Assembly: GCA_018701215.1 (NCBI GenBank)
Contig: JABIWH010000033.1
Span: 35,247 to 99,246 of the forward strand
DNA length: 64,000 bases
Direction of reading: 5' to 3'
DNA from: Rhodospirillaceae bacterium
GTDB lineage: Bacteria; Pseudomonadota; Alphaproteobacteria; GCA-2731375
Below, piece after piece: positions 52,686 through 61,292 of the stretch. The notes under the pieces are model-generated. The model had not been told where the DNA came from. It worked only from the letters and a program-made list of their open reading frames with translations, and ran no database searches. Made by a program: the position numbers and the translations under genes. Positions within the stretch are counted from its first letter, which is position 1; the number at the start of each line of letters is the position of its first letter.

Positions 52686-54137
52686 TTATCCGATGCGCTC
52701 GTCGCGCAGGGCGCGGCGGCGCACCTTGCCGGCATCATCGCGCAACGGTTCGTCAACAAATTCAATGGTCCTTGGCACCTTGTAGCGCACCAAATGCTGG
52801 CTTAAATGAGCCAGCAGGGTCTCGGCCTGCAAAGTCTGACCAGGTGCGTCGACAATGGCATGAACCAGATTACCCATGTCGTCGTCAGGCAGACCGATCA
52901 CGGCGGATGACCGCACGCCGGGATACAGATCGATCGCGGCTTCTACTTCCGCCGGATAGATATTGGCGCCGCCCGATAGGATCATATCGCTGCGCCGGTC
53001 GGTCAGGTAGAGATAACCGTCCGCGTCCAGATAGCCCATGTCGCCTAGGGATTCCCAACCGTCCTTAGTCGCCTTCGCCTCATCGCCGATATAATAGTAG
53101 CTGGAGCCCTGGCCCTCGTCGGGCAACAGATAGACCTCGCCAACTTCATCAGGCGGCAAGGTATTGCCGTCATCGTCAACGATCTTGATTTGAAAGCCTT
53201 CCTGAATTCTGCCGACCGAGCCGCGATGGGACAGCCATTCGTTGCCCGACAGCACGGTGAAGCCCGTGGCCTCGGTGCCGCCATACAGCTCCATCAGGAC
53301 ATCGCCGCCGAACCAATCGATGAAGACTTCCTTCAACCAGGGCGGACAGGGGGCGGCCAGATGCCAGGCCATTTCAAGCGAGCTGACATCATAGCCATCC
53401 CGCTGTGCCTCGGGCAGGCCCCACATGCGCTGCATCATGGTCGGCACCAGGTAGAGCACCTGAACCTTGTTCTGTTCGATCAGCTCCAAGGTCTGGGCGG
53501 CATCGAAACGGGCGGTGATAATCAGATGATGCCCTCTTTGCAAGGCGATCATGCCAAAGAGAAACGGCCCGTTGTGATACAGCGGGCCGGGTGCCAGCAT
53601 GGTTTTTTCAGGTGCGATACCGATTTTCACCTCCAACGGATCGGCACTGGCGGGGTCTTTCGAGACGATCAATTTCGGCCTGCCGGTGGAACCGCCGGAG
53701 GTCATGGCCTTCCAGTAAACGCAGGTCACTTCCGGCAACGGGGCATCGGAGAGATTTGGATCGGGGCTGTAGTCCGCCGGCAGGCAGGTGGTGCCGAGAT
53801 GGGCAGTGCTGGGCGCGCCCACCACCAGACTTGGAGCCGCCAGCTCGATAATGGCGCTGCGCTCTGCATCCGGCAGGCGATATGATACCGGCTGTGGTAT
53901 CGCGCCCAGTTTCCAGATGGCGAACGCGGCTTCGATGAATTCTATGCCGTTGGGCAGCGCGATGGTGACGAAATCATCCGCCTTTACCCCAAGCTCCTGA
54001 TAGGCTCTGGCCAGGCGGTTACTCCGCGCCTCCAACTCGGCCCGGCTCAGGGTCGTGCCTTCATAAGTCAGCATTGGTGCATCGGGGTCCCGCTCGGCCC
54101 AGAAGGCCAGAATACGGGAAAGGGAAATCTCACTCAT
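52686..54137 (-). CDS. AMP-dependent acyl-CoA ligase
   Basis: A 483-residue ligase that makes an acyl-CoA from an acid, ATP and CoA. Core motifs are TSGGSTGRPKLIVSKDP (phosphate-binding loop), LMELYGGTEATG (adenylate site), YLDADGYLYLTDRRSDMILSGGANIYPAEVEAAI (hinge) and LRDDAGKVRRRAL with the C-terminal catalytic lysine. It resembles bile acid or long-chain acid CoA ligases. The start at 54137 (MSEISLSR) follows TGGAGA; the upstream frame to 54191 gives no family sequence. It is divergent from the mutase large subunit gene (124-base gap) and may activate the acid that the mutase rearranges. Substrate unknown. Confidence 0.88.
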   Translation of the reverse strand: MSEISLSRILAFWAERDPDAPMLTYEGTTLSRAELEARSNRLARAYQELGVKADDFVTIALPNGIEFIEAAFAIWKLGAIPQPVSYRLPDAERSAIIELAAPSLVVGAPSTAHLGTTCLPADYSPDPNLSDAPLPEVTCVYWKAMTSGGSTGRPKLIVSKDPASADPLEVKIGIAPEKTMLAPGPLYHNGPFLFGMIALQRGHHLIITARFDAAQTLELIEQNKVQVLYLVPTMMQRMWGLPEAQRDGYDVSSLEMAWHLAAPCPPWLKEVFIDWFGGDVLMELYGGTEATGFTVLSGNEWLSHRGSVGRIQEGFQIKIVDDDGNTLPPDEVGEVYLLPDEGQGSSYYYIGDEAKATKDGWESLGDMGYLDADGYLYLTDRRSDMILSGGANIYPAEVEAAIDLYPGVRSSAVIGLPDDDMGNLVHAIVDAPGQTLQAETLLAHLSQHLVRYKVPRTIEFVDEPLRDDAGKVRRRALRDERIG

Positions 54138-54261
54138 CAACAGTCTCCAGAAATTCGTGCGCCTGCTCTTGATCCGGGTCATTGCTATCAAGCAGCCAGT
54201 TCATTGTATAGTGTGCCATACAATTATGCGCCTCAACGACCATGTATTTGGAGTTTCCGCC

Positions 54262-55857
54262 ATGACCAATGATGCCAAGACCCGTTCGGGCATTCCGCTC
54301 AAAGCCTTTTATGAAGCGGAAGGCGGCGTTAGTGACGATCTAGGCGCGCCCGGCACCTATCCCTATACGCGGGGGCGCTATGCCCGGACGCGGTCGGGCG
54401 GCAGCTGGATCCAGCGTGAGCTGTCCGGCGAAGGCAGCCCGACGGAATCCAACGAATTGATGCGCTATCTGCTGGAGATCGGACAGACCGGCGTCGACAT
54501 CATCGGCGATGCCCCAACCATGAGCATGATGGACCCGGATCATCCGCTATCCGTACCAACGGCGGGCACCCAAGGGGTCTCGGCTTGTTGCAAGCAGGAT
54601 TATCTGGAATTGCTGGATGGTATTCCCATTACGGAGACTTCGGTGTCCAGTTCCATTCCGGCGGTGTTCACCATCGCCGGTCTGGTGCATACGGCGAAAC
54701 ACACGAACGCCGCGCCCGAAAAGCTGCGCGGCTCCACCATCCAGGTGCCGCTGTATCAGGAAGATTGCAGCTATCGCATCCACTTGCCGGTGAACTTCCG
54801 CAGCCGCCTATCCGCCGATTGCGTTGAATACTGCGCCGACAAACTGCCGCGCTTTCATGTCTTTTTGGAAGACACCTATTATTTCAGTGAATCCGGCCTC
54901 AACGGGGTCGAGGAAATGGCCCTGGGCTTTGTCGAAATCCGTCATTTGATGCGCTTGCTGATCAGCCGGGGCGTTGATGTGGATACATTCGCGCCGCGCA
55001 TTGCCATTCTGCTCAACTGTTCCATGGATTTCTTCGAGGAGATCGCTAAGATCCGCGCCACCCGGCGGCTGTTCGCCCGCATGATGCGCGATGAATTCGG
55101 TGCCAAGGATCCACGCTCGCAATCCGTGGTAATCACCTCGCACACCTCCGGCCTGGCCATGACGGCACAGCAGCCGGTCAACAATATCGTGCGCGGTTCG
55201 TTGCAGTCCCTGTCCCTGGTCTTGGCCGGGGTGCAGGCCATCGAAATCTCCGCCTTTGATGAAGCGTTGCGCACGCCAAGCCGGGAATCCCACCTGGTCA
55301 GCCTGCGCACCCAACAGATCATTGATCTGGAAAGCGGTGTCACCAAGGTGGCCGACCCCTTGGGTGGCTCGTACTACGTCGAGGCGCTGACCGACGATAT
55401 CGAACAGCGTATCTGGGACATGGTCCTGGATATCGAGAGCAAGGGCGATGTCGAGGAGCTGGTCGATCAGGGCTATTTCAAGGAAATTTTCCACGGCGTC
55501 ATGGAGCGGCAGAGCCAAAACGTCGCCTCCGGCGAAGACCAGGTGGTAGGCGTCAATGTGCATCAGTTGCCGCCCGAAGATGACACCATGCTGCGCGACC
55601 TGACCGACAGCAAGTTCCCGCCCTGCAAGGATCACATCGAACGCATCAAGGCCTATAAGGAAAGCCGCGACCAAAACCGTTTGCAGGTGGGCTTGAAGCC
55701 CATTTTAGAAGCCTCCAAAACCGGGTCAGGCAATCTTCTGGCCCTGACCGTGGACGCCTTCGAGGCCGGCGCCACAGCCGGTGAAGTCTCGGGCACCTTC
55801 CGCCAGGGCTGCGGCGGCGCCTATGATCCGTTCGGACAAGTAGAAGCGGTAATCTGA
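54262..55857 (+). CDS. B12-dependent acyl-CoA mutase, large subunit, atypical
   Basis: A 531-residue protein with the catalytic TIM-barrel of methylmalonyl-CoA mutase, as a separate chain. Family landmarks are YPYTRGRY, SWIQRELSGEGSPTESN, DAPT, LDGIPITETSVSS, TSHTSGLAMTAQQPVNNIVRG and VADPLGGSYYVE. Aligned by eye with Propionibacterium MutB, the tyrosine that stacks on the substrate (Tyr89) is Leu54, the carboxylate-binding Arg207 is Arg182, and the catalytic His244 is Tyr207. The N-terminal segment before the barrel is short, as in two-subunit mutases. The start at 54262 follows TTGGAG. The B12-binding chain is the next gene. Substrate is unknown; see findings. Confidence 0.85.
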   Translation: MTNDAKTRSGIPLKAFYEAEGGVSDDLGAPGTYPYTRGRYARTRSGGSWIQRELSGEGSPTESNELMRYLLEIGQTGVDIIGDAPTMSMMDPDHPLSVPTAGTQGVSACCKQDYLELLDGIPITETSVSSSIPAVFTIAGLVHTAKHTNAAPEKLRGSTIQVPLYQEDCSYRIHLPVNFRSRLSADCVEYCADKLPRFHVFLEDTYYFSESGLNGVEEMALGFVEIRHLMRLLISRGVDVDTFAPRIAILLNCSMDFFEEIAKIRATRRLFARMMRDEFGAKDPRSQSVVITSHTSGLAMTAQQPVNNIVRGSLQSLSLVLAGVQAIEISAFDEALRTPSRESHLVSLRTQQIIDLESGVTKVADPLGGSYYVEALTDDIEQRIWDMVLDIESKGDVEELVDQGYFKEIFHGVMERQSQNVASGEDQVVGVNVHQLPPEDDTMLRDLTDSKFPPCKDHIERIKAYKESRDQNRLQVGLKPILEASKTGSGNLLALTVDAFEAGATAGEVSGTFRQGCGGAYDPFGQVEAVI

Positions 55858-55866
55858 GGGCGTACA

Positions 55867-56295
55867 ATGGCACAGGCAAAAATTCTTATCGGCGTCATGG
55901 GCGTTGATCAACACGAAAACGGCGCCGTCGCCGTCATGCGCTTTCTGAAAGAGGCGCAGATGGATGTTTCCTACGCCGGTCTGTTCAATACTTCCGAGAC
56001 GCTGCTTGAAAAAGCCATGGATGAGGATGTGGACGTGATCGGCATCTCATGCCATTCCTGGGAATACATCCATTATTTGCCCGACCTGATGCAGCGCTTG
56101 GCAGCCGCGGAACGCAATGTACCCGTGGTGGTCGGCGGCTCTGTCCTGACGGCGAGGGACCTCGACGAATTGACCAAGCTGGGTGTGGCCGGCGTCTTTC
56201 CGGCGGGCTCCGAACCCGACGACATGATCAACACCATCCGCGATCTCGCTGCGGCCCGGGTGCGCGAACGGACCGAGGCCGCCCTAACCAATTAA
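55867..56295 (+). CDS. B12-dependent mutase, cobalamin-binding small subunit
   Basis: A 142-residue cobalamin-binding domain that supplies the coenzyme to the adjacent large chain. It carries the DxHxxG cobalamin ligand motif as VDQHENG (Asp14, His16, Gly19), the strand VDVIGISCHS in the SxL region and the nucleotide-tail-binding VVVGGSVL near residues 87-94. Gap to the large subunit is nine bases, so they form one operon and presumably a heterotetramer, as in 2-hydroxyisobutyryl-CoA mutase. No MeaB-like chaperone GTPase gene is near. The protein resembles typical mutase C-terminal domains and shows no altered key residue. Confidence 0.9.
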   Translation: MAQAKILIGVMGVDQHENGAVAVMRFLKEAQMDVSYAGLFNTSETLLEKAMDEDVDVIGISCHSWEYIHYLPDLMQRLAAAERNVPVVVGGSVLTARDLDELTKLGVAGVFPAGSEPDDMINTIRDLAAARVRERTEAALTN

Positions 56296-56305
56296 TTCTG
56301 GCGGG

Positions 56306-57064
56306 TTAGTATTTACCCTCGCCCGGTGCCGGTTTTTTTCGCCCCACCCGTGTGTAGTAATCTTCCGGGATATCCTCGGCGCGTTTGTAGAATTTCCAGG
56401 TACAGGGCTTTTGCGGATCGGCTTCATAGTCCGTGACCCACAATGGATGCTCGCCCCATTCCATGGGCAGCACCTCGTTCATCACGCAATGGACGCAATA
56501 ATAAGGCACGCCCGCCTGGCCCCAGGACCACTCATGGGCTTCTTTCGTGGCGCCGAAATTATACGGCGGGCCCAGGCGTGACGGTGTGCGATCCACCGGA
56601 TCGCCCCGCCGCATCCGCCCGCCCGAACCACATGGGTCCATGACAATGGCATAATGATCGCCCCTGTCCGCGATATCCAGGGTACCATCCTGATCCGGGC
56701 CGCAATGATGGGCCCGCATCATCTCCGCCGTCAGATAGACCCGATCCTCGACGCGCATCTTCAAGAAACCAAGCCAGGAACGTTTCATCATCCAACCGCC
56801 CTGGGTCAAACGCAGCATCTGGTGCAATTCTTCCTCGCCATGGCGTTTGGCAATCTGGGTGAACAGATCCCACAGCCAGTCGCAAAAGGTATCGTGCAGT
56901 GCCTTGCTTTCAGGAATGGTGTAGTTGCTCAAAGCCTTGGCATCATCCGCCCGGCCCTCGTCAATAGCGTCAGCAATAGCGCCCTGGGTGGGCCGGCCCA
57001 GTTCGTCCCAGTCATCCCGGCGTACCTTGCGGCCGGCCATGGCCATATCACTTAATTTCAACAT
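56306..57064 (-). CDS. Uncharacterised Cys/His-rich protein
   Basis: A 252-residue protein I do not recognise. The start at 57064 (MLKLSDMAM) is preceded by AGGAGG at normal spacing; the frame reaches 57127 but the extra residues lie before the ribosome site. Conserved-looking features are five cysteines in the second half: Cys121 beside His119-His120, Cys145 in MDPCGSGG, Cys190 and Cys193 in YYCVHCVMNE, and Cys221 in KPCTWKFYK. They could bind zinc or a cluster. It has an even charge distribution and no membrane segment. It is convergent with the mutase operon and lies beside an aminotransferase gene. It may be a partner of the B12 module. No function is assigned. Confidence 0.7.
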   Translation of the reverse strand: MLKLSDMAMAGRKVRRDDWDELGRPTQGAIADAIDEGRADDAKALSNYTIPESKALHDTFCDWLWDLFTQIAKRHGEEELHQMLRLTQGGWMMKRSWLGFLKMRVEDRVYLTAEMMRAHHCGPDQDGTLDIADRGDHYAIVMDPCGSGGRMRRGDPVDRTPSRLGPPYNFGATKEAHEWSWGQAGVPYYCVHCVMNEVLPMEWGEHPLWVTDYEADPQKPCTWKFYKRAEDIPEDYYTRVGRKKPAPGEGKY

Positions 57065-57178
57065 CACATCCTCCTCTGCTCCATAGGTTAACGCCGAAAC
57101 GTCAGATAAGGGTGCAAAAATTGGCACCGCCCCTATGATGCCTTCTTACCATTCACGAAATTCAAGAGGGTACACCAC

Positions 57179-58357
57179 ATGGCCGGAAATCAACCCTATC
57201 AGGCAGGCCGCCATTTTCTGCAAATCCCCGGTCCCACGAACGTGCCTGACCGCATCCTCCGCGCCATGGACGGCCCGACCATCGATCATCGCGGCCCGGC
57301 GTTCGAAAGTCTGGCGCTGCGGGTGCTGGTTGGTATCAAGGGTGTCTTTCAAACCAAGGACCCGGTGGTGATCTATCCCGCCTCGGGCACCGGCGCGTGG
57401 GAGGCCGCCCTGGTCAACACACTAGCCACCGGCGACCGCGTCTTGATGGCCGAAACCGGACAGTTCGCCACCCTGTGGCGGGCCCTGGCGGACCGTCTGG
57501 GCCTCGATGTGCTGTTCCTGGCCGGCGATTGGCGCCATGGCGTGCAAGCAGAGCAGATCGCCGCCGCCCTGGCCGACGACAAGGGGCAGCTGATCAAAGC
57601 GGTCTGTTGTGTGCATAACGAGACCTCCACGGGCGTCACCTCGGACATCGCCGCGGTACGCCGGGCCATGGATGACACCGGGCACCCCGCGTTGTTAATG
57701 GTGGATACCATATCGTCGCTGGCATCAATCGATTATCGGCACAGCGAATGGGGCGTCGATGTCACCATCGGCGGCTCGCAAAAAGGTTTGATGCTGCCGC
57801 CCGGTTTAAGTTTCAACGCGGTCAGTGAAAAGGCTCTGGCAGCGCACGAAGCAGGCGGCATGACGCGATCCTACTGGGACTGGTCCGCCATGCTGGGCGC
57901 CAACAAGGGCGGCGCCTTTCCCTACACGCCAGCCACCAACCTGCTGTACGGCCTGGATGAAGCCATATCGATGCTGGGGGAGGAAGGCCTGCAAAACGTC
58001 TTCCAACGTCACGCCCGCCTGGCCGAGGCCACCCGCCGCGCCGTCGCCGCCTGGGGCTTGGAGACCGTCGCCCAGGTTGAAAGCGAAAAATCCAACAGCC
58101 TGACCGCCGTTCTATTGCCCGAGGGGCATGATGCCGATGCCTTCCGGAGCGTGGTCCTGCAACACTTTAACATGTCCCTGGGCAACGGCCTGGGCCGCCT
58201 GGCGGGCCGGGCCTTCCGCATCGGCCATCTTGGCGATTTCAACGAACTGATGCTGGCGGGCACATTGTCGGGCGTGGAAATGGGCCTGGCCGCGGCCGGG
58301 ATACCGCACAGCAAGGGCGGCGTTCAGGCCGCCCTGGATTTCCTCTCCGAAATCTAG
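57179..58357 (+). CDS. Class V aminotransferase (serine-glyoxylate/alanine-glyoxylate type)
   Basis: A 392-residue PLP enzyme. The PLP lysine is Lys202 in IGGSQKGLMLPPG, Asp176 in MVDTISSLASID binds the pyridine nitrogen, and the N-terminal PGPTNVP and TGAWEAALVN segments match the alanine/serine-glyoxylate aminotransferase group. The C-terminal GRLAGRAFRIGHLGDFNELMLAGTLSGVEMGL block is typical. The reaction is probably transfer of an amino group from serine, alanine or similar to glyoxylate. The start follows GAGGG. It may supply or remove an intermediate of the mutase module; this is inference. The TAG stop lies in CTAGAGCA (58354). Confidence 0.88.
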   Translation: MAGNQPYQAGRHFLQIPGPTNVPDRILRAMDGPTIDHRGPAFESLALRVLVGIKGVFQTKDPVVIYPASGTGAWEAALVNTLATGDRVLMAETGQFATLWRALADRLGLDVLFLAGDWRHGVQAEQIAAALADDKGQLIKAVCCVHNETSTGVTSDIAAVRRAMDDTGHPALLMVDTISSLASIDYRHSEWGVDVTIGGSQKGLMLPPGLSFNAVSEKALAAHEAGGMTRSYWDWSAMLGANKGGAFPYTPATNLLYGLDEAISMLGEEGLQNVFQRHARLAEATRRAVAAWGLETVAQVESEKSNSLTAVLLPEGHDADAFRSVVLQHFNMSLGNGLGRLAGRAFRIGHLGDFNELMLAGTLSGVEMGLAAAGIPHSKGGVQAALDFLSEI

Positions 58358-58372
58358 AGCAGTTCCCCTCGC

Positions 58373-60376
58373 CTATTCGGGAATTACCAGGGTGGGGCCG
58401 ACAAGGTGTTCCGGCGCCATTTTTCCGCTGGCCAGATCGATCCAGCGCCCCTGCGCGCGTGCTGGCGCGGATGGCAATGATGCCGGATCGGTACCGGTTG
58501 CGGGTAACAGCAACGCGCCGCCGGGTTCATGCAGCTCGATCAGCCGGTCATCTCCATCTTCAATTACCGCGCCGGTATGGCATCCAGCCGGCAAAGCGGC
58601 GTGCAGATGGCGGACGATGTGGGCGCCGGCAGCTGGGTTGTAAAGCCGGTCAACCAGGCCGCCACTGAAATAATAGCCCCGATCGATACCGGTGAAGTTA
58701 TCTAGAAAGACGCCCATATCGTCATAGGCCAAGGCGCCGATCACGGCCTCCGCGATACGGTTGGCATCGTAGCGCTCGGTTTCATCCTGTTCCCGCGGCC
58801 TGCGGTAAGCGAACTGCACATGGACCGCCGCCATCACCCCCAGGCCGGCGACGCTGTCCCGGGCCGCTATCATGGCCGGTAGCGGCGCTTCCCGCCAATG
58901 GATGCCAAAGACCAAGCCGTCGATGGCTTGTCTTGCCCCGTCCAGGGCGAGCAGCGCTTCGGCCGTGCCCCGCTCGTCTGCGGCCAAGCCATGACTGACA
59001 CTGAACGTCTTCGCGCCCGCCCGATAGGCGTTGAAAAAGACCGGTGTCCCGCCCTTTAGGGCGGCGATGTCGCCAAGCAATTCAGGCGCACTGGTGGTCG
59101 GCGCGATAACTTCCCAAGCGCTTAGAATTTGGCCATGATCGATCAAGGCCTGCCGCGCCGCACCCTTGGGCAATCCGTAGGAGAAGGCGGTGAAACGGTG
59201 GCCGAGCGCGGTCAATTCCGCCATGCGGCTCCGCGTCTCCGCATCGGCCAGATCGTCGAGCGGCACCCGTAGGTTGCGCACCCCCATCTCCCACACGGCC
59301 AACAGCGGATAATCGTTGCGGATCCGCTTGCGCCTGAAAACATCCAGCCCCCAGGGCGTGGGTATGTTGGCACTGTCGCACCAGGATTGGCGCAGATCGA
59401 GGCCGACAGCGCCGCGATCCGGTGCCAGGCCATGAACCAGTGGCAAAGGATCAACCTCCATGGGCTGGTCATAAGTGCCGCCATGGGTGCGGCCATGGCT
59501 GCGGATGATGTGATTTAGGTGCCCCTCGTCCCGGACCTGGACAACGGCATAACCAAGCTTGGCGCCGTCGTGCCGCCCTTGTCTCATACCCGGTGCCGCG
59601 CGAAACAGCTCGTGGTAGTCATGACGCAAAAAGCAGACCGACGGCAACACGTAACAAGAGGTCGCGCCATGGCGGTTGAAGAAAAAATTATGGACATGTC
59701 CGGCGTAAAAAGCTTCCACCTTGTGGCGCTCCAACACCCCCAGCAGCCATGACCGGCCCGGCTCGTCCGTGGCGTCATAATGGCCTATCTCGTCCGGGCG
59801 GGACAAATAAGGCGGGTAATGTGAAAACATAAAGACGCGACGGCCCTGGTTTTCCGCCAGCAACGCTTCCAGCCATTGGCGCTGTTGCGCCTCGCAATCC
59901 AGGCCCGAGTTGACGATCATGCCGTTTATGATCACGAATAGACAATCCTGGTGTTCGAAGGAATAATACTGCGCCTGAAAATGCCGCTCGTACTCGGCGA
60001 TCATGTCATCGTTGACAGTGCGCTGCTCCTGCTGCGGAGGCAGGGGCTCGCCAGCAAAGGCCTTTTCACCGATATCGTGATTTCCGGCCACCAGATAAAG
60101 CGGGCATTCCAGCGCTTCATAGACCGTGTGAAAACGTTGCGCCGAATCCTCATAGGCCGGCGTGCCCGGTTCGGGGTGTGTGATGTCGCCAAGATGAACC
60201 ACGAAGTCGGGCGCCAGTCGATTGAGCTCGCGAACCACATAGGCCGATCGCGCCGCGCCCAGCTTTACCGTGTCCACATCGTATCCACCGATAGCCTCCG
60301 CTTCTTCTTCGGTGACATGGGTATCGGCGATGACGGCAAAGGTGAAAAGATGGCCGTCGCCTGTATGGTTGGGCAT
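58373..60376 (-). CDS. Metallophosphoesterase with long uncharacterised C-terminal half
   Basis: A 667-residue protein. The first half is a calcineurin-like metallophosphoesterase with all motifs: IADTH (Asp18, His20), HLGDITH (Asp64), GNHD (99-101), FSHYPP (His186) and AGHVHN (226-230). From about 300 to 667 there is a region with no family I can name; it has strands and helices (for example HFTAFSYGLPKGAAR and DGLVFGIHWREA) suggestive of an alpha/beta barrel-like or glycoside-hydrolase-like fold, which is inference. The start at 60376 (MPNHTGD) is preferred because upstream residues are not family-like. No signal peptide is seen. Substrate is unknown; phosphodiesters or phosphonates are possible. 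Confidence 0.75.
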   Translation of the reverse strand: MPNHTGDGHLFTFAVIADTHVTEEEAEAIGGYDVDTVKLGAARSAYVVRELNRLAPDFVVHLGDITHPEPGTPAYEDSAQRFHTVYEALECPLYLVAGNHDIGEKAFAGEPLPPQQEQRTVNDDMIAEYERHFQAQYYSFEHQDCLFVIINGMIVNSGLDCEAQQRQWLEALLAENQGRRVFMFSHYPPYLSRPDEIGHYDATDEPGRSWLLGVLERHKVEAFYAGHVHNFFFNRHGATSCYVLPSVCFLRHDYHELFRAAPGMRQGRHDGAKLGYAVVQVRDEGHLNHIIRSHGRTHGGTYDQPMEVDPLPLVHGLAPDRGAVGLDLRQSWCDSANIPTPWGLDVFRRKRIRNDYPLLAVWEMGVRNLRVPLDDLADAETRSRMAELTALGHRFTAFSYGLPKGAARQALIDHGQILSAWEVIAPTTSAPELLGDIAALKGGTPVFFNAYRAGAKTFSVSHGLAADERGTAEALLALDGARQAIDGLVFGIHWREAPLPAMIAARDSVAGLGVMAAVHVQFAYRRPREQDETERYDANRIAEAVIGALAYDDMGVFLDNFTGIDRGYYFSGGLVDRLYNPAAGAHIVRHLHAALPAGCHTGAVIEDGDDRLIELHEPGGALLLPATGTDPASLPSAPARAQGRWIDLASGKMAPEHLVGPTLVIPE

Positions 60377-61031
60377 TCTAGTTGCTTTCTTTTTATTTCC
60401 GGTTCTCGGGCATTGCCGAAGGCTACAATGCGCCAAAAACCGGGTCGAGACATATATGCTTAGCTAGCGCAGTTCCGGGCAGTTCTGACCCATTTGACCG
60501 TCCTATCAACTCCGTGGGTAGACGCGGGGCCTGGGTGATTTGGAAGCTCTGGACCGGGATTTCCCTGCCGCTGTGCCGGTTTTAAATGTCTTGCCGAAGC
60601 TTTGATTATCTTGCCGTAGGGGACCTGGAGAAACGGGATATAGCGGGATTTAGGGGGAAATATCGGGATGGGAGGCGCTGTTACGGCGCCGGAGACAATC
60701 TGTCTATCGAGCGGAACCTGGCATCATGGCCGAGACTTATTTTGCGCGTTTCATCCCAATATATTAAAGGACAGCGGCCGCGATCAAGATGTCAATCTGG
60801 TGGGCGCGCGGGTGTGCAAGGAGGACTTGGCCCAGCTGACAGTTGGGGATAAAGACAGTTGATCCGCTTTTACGCTTCGCGTACAGGAGCGACATCTAGT
60901 CGTATGCAATCCCAATCAAAGTCCACCTCGGGTGAACAGTGTGGTCATGCACGAAAACTCGCACATCATGTTGAGGCATGAGTTGGCTTCAGCCGGTTTG
61001 TCGGAAGATGGTCATTTGATACCCAGCAATT
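60377..61031. other. Intergenic stretch upstream of the RTX gene
   Basis: A 655-base gap with no supported gene. A short open frame (60668-60862) and other small frames show no recognisable family and no convincing ribosome site. Parts of the sequence look like decayed coding DNA, but this cannot be shown here. Promoters of the phosphoesterase and the RTX protein are probably inside. Confidence 0.4.
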
Positions 61032-61187
61032 ATGATCAAGACCAATAACACGAAGCGGACTGGCTTGGAGGAACTCGCCTATTCCCAAGCCCCGCTCAGG
61101 CGTTCATCGCGGCGGTTGACAGATGCCGCCAGCCTGGAAGGCCCGGCCAACCTGCTGCTAGGGGTGCTCGCCTCAAATTATCGTTAA
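61032..61187 (+). CDS. Possible small protein before the RTX gene
   Basis: A 51-residue frame, MIKTNNTKRTGLEELAYSQ then a basic-rich middle and PANLLLGVLASNYR. GC-rich coding-like composition is present but no clear ribosome site (CAGCAATT). It lies 105 bases before the RTX gene on the same strand. It is not a known family. It may be a leader or chance. Confidence 0.3.
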   Translation: MIKTNNTKRTGLEELAYSQAPLRRSSRRLTDAASLEGPANLLLGVLASNYR

Positions 61188-61292
61188 CCATCTTTTAACC
61201 TTCTCGCGCATCGGAAATTATGTAAAATATTTCCAAGTGGGTACAAGTTTCCAGAGCTGAAAATCAGCCGGGCCCGCGTAGGGAGGTGAATA

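Noticed and set aside
60668..60862. A 64-codon frame in the gap before the RTX gene
   Set aside because: No ribosome site, no family likeness, and a composition unlike the flanking genes.
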